From Bacteroidales bacterium (GTDB lineage Bacteria > Bacteroidota > Bacteroidia > Bacteroidales > ML635J-15), in the NCBI GenBank assembly GCA_007130555.1, contig SLSH01000065.1, forward strand, positions 1 through 9,438: DNA of 9,438 nucleotides, written 5' to 3'. Both the position numbers and the translations under genes were made by a program. Shown in pieces: positions 5,971 to 9,438 of this stretch (its first letter is position 1; each line of letters starts with the position of its first letter). The notes beneath the pieces were generated by a model that saw only the letters and a program-made list of their open reading frames with translations, ran no database searches and was not told the origin of the DNA.

Positions 5971-6582
5971 TTACAATCCGAACATTATTCCGAGTCCGAA
6001 TATCAGTCCTCCCGGTCTCATCATATCTAATACTGCTTTTGATGCTACAGACAAATTGGAATCGTCTTTAACTTTATAGGGTGTGGTTTCAACGGGAACA
6101 GCATAGCCGAATTCGATAAAAAATTTATTCTGTTTACGCATAACCCAGTTATATGATGCCGTGAGATTGACAGAACTCGCCCTCTGTAAATCTAACAGAA
6201 CTTTCTTGTCAACAAGATTTCCGCCTTGTGTTATAACCTGTAATTCGGTTTCAAAATCTTTAATTCCCGAACAGCTTGAGTAACCTAATCCAAAACCCCA
6301 GCCTTTTGTATATTTACGTTCGTAAATAATCCCTCCGGTTGTTTTCCACCCCCATGTGCTTAAGCCGGCTCCTCCTCTTATAAAAAATGTTTCATAAACT
6401 CTGATTTTACAACCTATGCCAAGAATACCTGAATAATTATTTATTCCGAGACCTATGCCTAAATAAATCTTAGGAGGAATATCTATTTCAGACACATCTA
6501 ATTCAACAAAGGGAGGCGGATTTGCATTTAGTTTCAGAAGAAACAGCGGGCAAAACAAAATAAGTAATAATAGTTTTTTCAT
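5971..6582 (-). CDS. Secreted protein of unknown function, possible small outer-membrane beta-barrel
   Basis: I do not recognise a named family. With the start at 6582 the protein has 203 residues and opens with MKKLLLLILFCPLFLLKLNA, a clean Sec signal peptide with likely cleavage after LNA (residue 20). An upstream in-frame ATG at 6615 would place 11 extra residues before the signal peptide and is less likely. The mature part shows alternating strands with many glycines and aromatic residues (YLGIGLGINNYSGILGIG, TFFIRGGAGLSTWGWK, WGFGLGYSS, FFIEFGYAVPV) and ends LIFGLGIMFGL. This pattern suits a small beta-barrel or beta-rich outer-membrane protein. The gene stands alone, divergent from the rhomboid gene. 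Function is unknown. Confidence 0.75.
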   Translation of the reverse strand: MKKLLLLILFCPLFLLKLNANPPPFVELDVSEIDIPPKIYLGIGLGINNYSGILGIGCKIRVYETFFIRGGAGLSTWGWKTTGGIIYERKYTKGWGFGLGYSSCSGIKDFETELQVITQGGNLVDKKVLLDLQRASSVNLTASYNWVMRKQNKFFIEFGYAVPVETTPYKVKDDSNLSVASKAVLDMMRPGGLIFGLGIMFGL

Positions 6583-6613
6583 ATCAATATAAATTTTTGG
6601 ATGTAAAAATAAC

Positions 6614-6633
6614 AAAAAAAAATATTTTTTTTT
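6614..6633. repeat. Perfect A-tract/T-tract palindrome between divergent genes
   Basis: Nine A, then TA, then nine T form a perfect 20-bp palindrome. More A- and T-tracts follow to 6652. Such DNA is curved or stiff and often lies at promoters, but it could also be composition noise in an AT-rich intergenic region. Confidence 0.5.
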
Positions 6634-6719
6634 TAAAAATATGTTTTTTTTTAGTACATGACAAAACTTTTATTATCTGGCATTTTTTAAAAGAAGTGTC
6701 TGTATTTTCAAAAAAATAA

Positions 6720-6727
6720 TATTTTTG
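6720..6727 (+). promoter_or_regulatory. -7 box for the rhomboid-phosphatase pair
   Basis: TATTTTTG at 6720-6727 matches TAnnTTTG. No clear -33 TTTG is seen about 20 bp upstream. Transcription would start near 6734. This places the in-frame TTG at 6725 inside the promoter and supports the ATG at 6791 as the real rhomboid start. Confidence 0.5.
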
Positions 6728-6790
6728 CCTCTGATTAGTTACGTTATATTTACTATTTTTACAATTTTTTACGTTTACTGTTTTGGGAAT

Positions 6791-7678
6791 ATGAATTTTA
6801 TAGAGGATCTGAAATACAATTTACGCAAAAGAAATAATCTTACAATATTAATTTATATAAATCTGATTATTTTTATTGTTGTGGCTTTTTTCAGTGCAAC
6901 AACATTTTTAATTCGGGGAGATCAGAATTTCATTATTTACTGGCTTGGTGTTCCTGCCTATTTCGACAGTTTTTTATCCAAACCATGGACAATAATTACA
7001 TATATGTTTACCCATAAAAGTTTTTTACATATACTGTTTAATTTATTATTTCTGTTTTGGTTCGGAAAAATTTTTGTACAATATTTAACTCAAAAACAAT
7101 TGCTTGGTGTTTATCTTTTGGGAGGAATTATTGGCGGACTTGTTTATATAATAGCTTTTAATATTTTTCCGGTATTTTCCGTTATTAAATATTTTTCTGT
7201 TGCAATCGGAGCATCTGCATCTGTCATGGCAATAATTCTTGCAATAGCATATCTTGTTCCGAATTATACAATTTATATGCTGTTTTTTGGTCCCGTTAAA
7301 TTAAAATATATTGCAATTGCAGTTATTATTCTCGATATAATCAGCATTCCAACCGATAATTCGGGCGGACACATAGCCCATTTGGGAGGATCCTGTACAG
7401 GGCTTATCTTTACATATTATTATAAAAAAGGCACTGATATAACAACAGGAATTCTAAAACTCTTAAAATTCTTTAAAAATTTATTTGTGCCCGATAAAGA
7501 AATAAAAGTAAGTTACAGAAATAAAAATCGTCAGGAAACCGATATGGAATATAACGAAAGAAAGAAATCTGAACAAAAAGAAATTGACGAAATTTTAGAT
7601 AAAATAGCAAAATCAGGTTATAAAAGTTTAACCGAAAAAGAAAAGGAAAAACTATTTAAATCAAGTGATAAAAATTAA
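6791..7678 (+). CDS. Rhomboid family intramembrane serine protease
   Basis: From the ATG at 6791 the protein has 295 residues. Rhomboids cleave membrane proteins inside the bilayer with a Ser-His dyad. Seen: a first membrane helix (residues 18-40), HKSFLHILFN (75-84) with the conserved His80 and Asn84 of the oxyanion side, GASAS with catalytic Ser142, and GGHIAHLGG (192-200) with likely catalytic His197. The usual GxSG appears as GASA, a form I recall from Bacteroidota rhomboids. About six membrane helices are visible up to residue 212. The soluble tail ends EILDKIAKSGYKSLTEKEK, the pattern of the small C-terminal domain common on Bacteroidota rhomboids. A TTG start at 6725 would add 22 hydrophobic residues but overlaps the -7 box. 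The phosphatase-family gene begins 11 bp downstream. The substrate is unknown. Confidence 0.92.
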   Translation: MNFIEDLKYNLRKRNNLTILIYINLIIFIVVAFFSATTFLIRGDQNFIIYWLGVPAYFDSFLSKPWTIITYMFTHKSFLHILFNLLFLFWFGKIFVQYLTQKQLLGVYLLGGIIGGLVYIIAFNIFPVFSVIKYFSVAIGASASVMAIILAIAYLVPNYTIYMLFFGPVKLKYIAIAVIILDIISIPTDNSGGHIAHLGGSCTGLIFTYYYKKGTDITTGILKLLKFFKNLFVPDKEIKVSYRNKNRQETDMEYNERKKSEQKEIDEILDKIAKSGYKSLTEKEKEKLFKSSDKN

Positions 7679-7689
7679 AACCGTTTAAA

Positions 7690-8769
7690 TTGAAAACAAT
7701 AAAAAAAATATTACTGATTATAAATATAATAATGATTATACCATTATTACTGTTATATTTTAATGCCTTCCCTTCTCCTGCCGATTTTAAAATTTTTGCA
7801 CTGATACCCGGAGGGTTTCTTATTCTCATCATTATTAATCTTGCTTTTATAATATTATGGCTTATTTTTTCATGGAAATATTTATTTATTTCTTTAATTA
7901 CCTTATTAGTGGGGATAAATTATATTTCGGCAATATTTCCTGTTATATCATATTTAACCCCAAAAAATTATGACGGAGAACTCCGAATAATGTCATATAA
8001 TGTTATGCTTTTCGGTTTGTACGACTGGCATAATAATGTTGAAATTAAAAATAATATTATTGATATAATAATAGAAGAAGATGCGGATATTTTATGTCTT
8101 CAGGAAGTTTACTGGCATGATGATGGCGGAAGTTTTAATCCTCTTAAGCAGATTGCAGATAATTATGAAAAAATGTATATTCATAAAGAAGCAATGACAA
8201 AATCTTATGAAGTAAATAATTTTGGATTGGCAACTATGTCAAAGTATCCGATTATAAACGAAAACATTATAAATTTTGAAAATTCTTTTAACGGAGTTAT
8301 AGTCAGCGATATTGTTATTGATAATGATACCGTAAGAGTGTTTAATTGCCACATGCAGTCAATTCAGCTTGACCAGATGGATTATACCGTAATCGGAACT
8401 TTATCGGATACGGTTGATAATTATAAGATGAAACTGATTTTAAAAAGAATTATGGGAGCATCTCGGCAAAGAGCATTACAGTCGGATTTGGTAGCATCTG
8501 AAATTAAGAAATCCCCGTATCCCGTTTTTGTTTGCGGAGACCTAAATGATTTTCCGCTATCATATACATATCTTAATCTTTCGAAAGGACTTAAGGATAC
8601 ATATTCGTTTAAAGGAAGATTTCCCGGTTATACATGGAATAACTTCAGGATAAAACAACGCATAGATGTAATTTTTTATAACTCAAAATATCGCTGTACA
8701 AAACATAAAGTTATAGAAAAATCCTTATCAGACCATTTTCCAATTATTGCAGATTTTGATAAAAAATAA
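7690..8769 (+). CDS. Membrane-anchored endonuclease/exonuclease/phosphatase (EEP) family protein
   Basis: The protein has 359 residues when read from a TTG at 7690, 11 bp after the rhomboid stop. The next in-frame ATG (7732) would remove the basic start MKTIKK and part of the first helix, so TTG is preferred. Seen: three hydrophobic segments (about 6-26, 36-60, 64-87), then the EEP catalytic domain with LRIMSYNV (Asn104), ADILCLQEV (metal ligand Glu139), FNCHMQS (His221), VFVCGDLNDFP (Asp284, Asn286), RIDVIFY (Asp326) and LSDHFPI (Asp348, His349). All catalytic positions are present. Three helices with a positive N-terminus would put the domain on the periplasmic side, which fits a lipid or sugar-phosphate phosphodiesterase better than DNA repair; this is inference. 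The pairing with a rhomboid gene is, from memory, common in Bacteroidota. Confidence 0.9.
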   Translation: MKTIKKILLIINIIMIIPLLLLYFNAFPSPADFKIFALIPGGFLILIIINLAFIILWLIFSWKYLFISLITLLVGINYISAIFPVISYLTPKNYDGELRIMSYNVMLFGLYDWHNNVEIKNNIIDIIIEEDADILCLQEVYWHDDGGSFNPLKQIADNYEKMYIHKEAMTKSYEVNNFGLATMSKYPIINENIINFENSFNGVIVSDIVIDNDTVRVFNCHMQSIQLDQMDYTVIGTLSDTVDNYKMKLILKRIMGASRQRALQSDLVASEIKKSPYPVFVCGDLNDFPLSYTYLNLSKGLKDTYSFKGRFPGYTWNNFRIKQRIDVIFYNSKYRCTKHKVIEKSLSDHFPIIADFDKK

Positions 8770-8786
8770 TGGGTTTATTTTTTATC
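8758..8786. terminator. AT-only hairpin at the end of the EEP gene, possible terminator
   Basis: GATAAAAAATAA (8758-8769) and TTATTTTTTATC (8775-8786) are perfect 12-bp inverted copies around a five-base loop. The left arm includes the EEP stop codon. The stem has one G-C pair and would be weak; it lies between convergent genes and might serve both. Confidence 0.35.
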
Positions 8787-8807
8787 TTGTGGGAGGGGTT
8801 TTAAAAG

Positions 8808-8823
8808 TGGTCAAATTCGACCA
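8808..8823. terminator. Short hairpin behind the ORF6N gene, weak terminator candidate
   Basis: TGGTC (8808-8812) and GACCA (8819-8823) form a five-pair stem with a six-base loop. On the minus strand it is followed by CTTTT, 13 bp after the ORF6N stop. The stem and T-run are both short. Confidence 0.3.
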
Positions 8824-8835
8824 AATTAAAATAAT

Positions 8836-9396
8836 CTAATCTCCTTTAAACCCGATTCGTTTACGATTTTCCTGATTTGATTGTAGTTGTTTTGCTTCCT
8901 CGAATTGCTTTAGGTACTCGAAAATAAGCATTATTTTCTTGTCCTGCTCTATGTCGTTTCTCTGTAACTGTTCTAACTTTTGTAATATCTCTTTCTGCGT
9001 TGCCAACATTACCATCATTTTATTAAAAACACGCATAATTTGCAGATTAATCATGATGGCTTTTTTACTCTTTAAAACAGTGGACAATTGCGGAACTCCA
9101 ATGTTTGTAAAACAAAACGGAGCATAACGTAAACCCATCATATCTGATTTGGAGGTCACAAACTGTGACCTCCAATCTTCAAATTCCTCCTTTGTCATTT
9201 CAAACATAAAATCTTCGGGAAAACGTTCGATATTACGTTTAACAGCTTGTTTTAATACTTTTGTTTGCACCCCATAAAATTCTGCCAAATCTCGGTCTAT
9301 CATTACCTTTTGCCCTCGAATAAAATAAATTTTACTCATTATAACTTCTTCCGGTATCGCTATAATATTTTTGCTATTATCTTTATCTTTTACCAT
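8836..9396 (-). CDS. ORF6N-domain DNA-binding protein
   Basis: The protein has 186 residues, typical for the stand-alone form. Seen: KIYFIRGQKVMIDRDLAEFYGV (22-43), TKVLKQAVKRNIERFPEDFMFEM (45-67), and LRYAPFCFTNIGVPQLSTVLKS (89-110), which follow the ORF6N domain found in phage and bacterial proteins and often joined to KilA-N or antirepressor modules. The usual FTEQGVAMLSSVL stretch is changed to FTNIGVPQLSTVL. Residues 133-171 look like a coiled coil, suggesting a dimer. ORF6N genes are scattered, often accessory genes in Bacteroidota; whether they regulate prophages or other targets is unknown. The ATG at 9396 is used because family members normally have about 20 residues before KIYxIRGxxV. 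Confidence 0.88.
   Translation of the reverse strand: MVKDKDNSKNIIAIPEEVIMSKIYFIRGQKVMIDRDLAEFYGVQTKVLKQAVKRNIERFPEDFMFEMTKEEFEDWRSQFVTSKSDMMGLRYAPFCFTNIGVPQLSTVLKSKKAIMINLQIMRVFNKMMVMLATQKEILQKLEQLQRNDIEQDKKIMLIFEYLKQFEEAKQLQSNQENRKRIGFKGD
9149..9175. repeat. 12-bp perfect inverted repeat inside the ORF6N gene
   Basis: TTGGAGGTCACA (9149-9160) and TGTGACCTCCAA (9164-9175) are perfect inverted copies with a three-base spacer. With one bulged base the pairing extends to 9146-9177. The stretch encodes residues 74-83, centred on WRSQFVTS. It is GC-richer than its surroundings. Confidence 0.95.
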
Positions 9397-9415
9397 AAAA
9401 TTGCTTTTCGATTTG

Positions 9416-9423
9416 CAAATTTA
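9416..9423 (-). promoter_or_regulatory. Candidate -7 box of the ORF6N gene
   Basis: The minus strand reads TAAATTTG, matching TAnnTTTG, 19 bp before the ATG at 9396. The expected -33 element would lie beyond the window edge, so it cannot be judged. Confidence 0.45.
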
Positions 9424-9438
9424 TAATTCATTTCCACA

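Noticed and set aside
5862..6071. 69-codon plus-strand frame crossing the right end of the MITE-like element
   Set aside because: It starts inside the element, runs through its inverted repeat and then antisense through the secreted-protein gene. No transposase motif is visible.
6583..6615. ATG at 6615 for the secreted protein
   Set aside because: It would place 11 residues ahead of a clean MKKLLLL signal peptide. The internal ATG at 6582 is the better start.
6725..6790. TTG start for the rhomboid gene at 6725, adding 22 residues
   Set aside because: The TTG is part of the TATTTTTG -7 box, so it would lie upstream of the transcript. The ATG at 6791 gives a normal rhomboid N-terminus.
8796..8808. 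GGGTTTTAAAAGT, also found at 5896-5908 inside the MITE-like element
   Set aside because: The match does not extend on either side and no inverted ends are present near 8796, so a second element copy is not supported. Chance in AT-rich DNA is likely.
8939..9127. 62-codon plus-strand frame
   Set aside because: It is antisense to the ORF6N gene, and the ORF6N frame explains the region fully.

Overview
The window looks like chromosomal DNA of a low-GC member of the Bacteroidota. The evidence is the gene families (a bS16 with a long tail, a rhomboid with the usual Bacteroidota C-terminal extension, an ORF6N protein, a lipoprotein with an acidic export signal), A-rich start regions without Shine-Dalgarno sequences, and several -7 boxes of the Bacteroidota form TAnnTTTG. 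No genus can be named from what is visible.

Left third (1-3640), all minus strand: a Gfo/Idh/MocA-fold protein, a surface-type lipoprotein and a polyprenyl-phosphate sugar-phosphate transferase, read in that order. The last two are 11 bp apart and likely form a small envelope-glycan unit. The Gfo/Idh protein has lost its glycine-rich loop, its EKP lysine and its catalytic histidine, so it is probably a pseudoenzyme.

Centre (3597-5720), plus strand: a tRNA-Arg(UCU) with a good promoter, then rpsP-rimM. rpsP carries a very long acidic tail with three nearly identical 36-residue repeats and is preceded by a short leader with two look-alike mini-hairpins. Behind rimM lies a gene-free stretch (5416-5970). 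It holds a 19-bp direct repeat resembling DnaA boxes, a palindrome, a strong intrinsic terminator about 275 bp after the rimM stop, and a 203-bp MITE-like element with 14-bp terminal inverted repeats and an exact 9-bp target duplication.

Right part (5971-9438): a small secreted, probably outer-membrane protein on the minus strand, a divergent rhomboid protease-endonuclease/exonuclease/phosphatase pair on the plus strand, and an ORF6N-domain gene on the minus strand with a long perfect palindrome inside its coding sequence.

Most genes are ordinary housekeeping or envelope genes. No complete new defence or mobile system is visible. The best leads are the degenerate oxidoreductase, the MITE-like element, the rpsP leader and tail, and the DnaA-box-like repeats.
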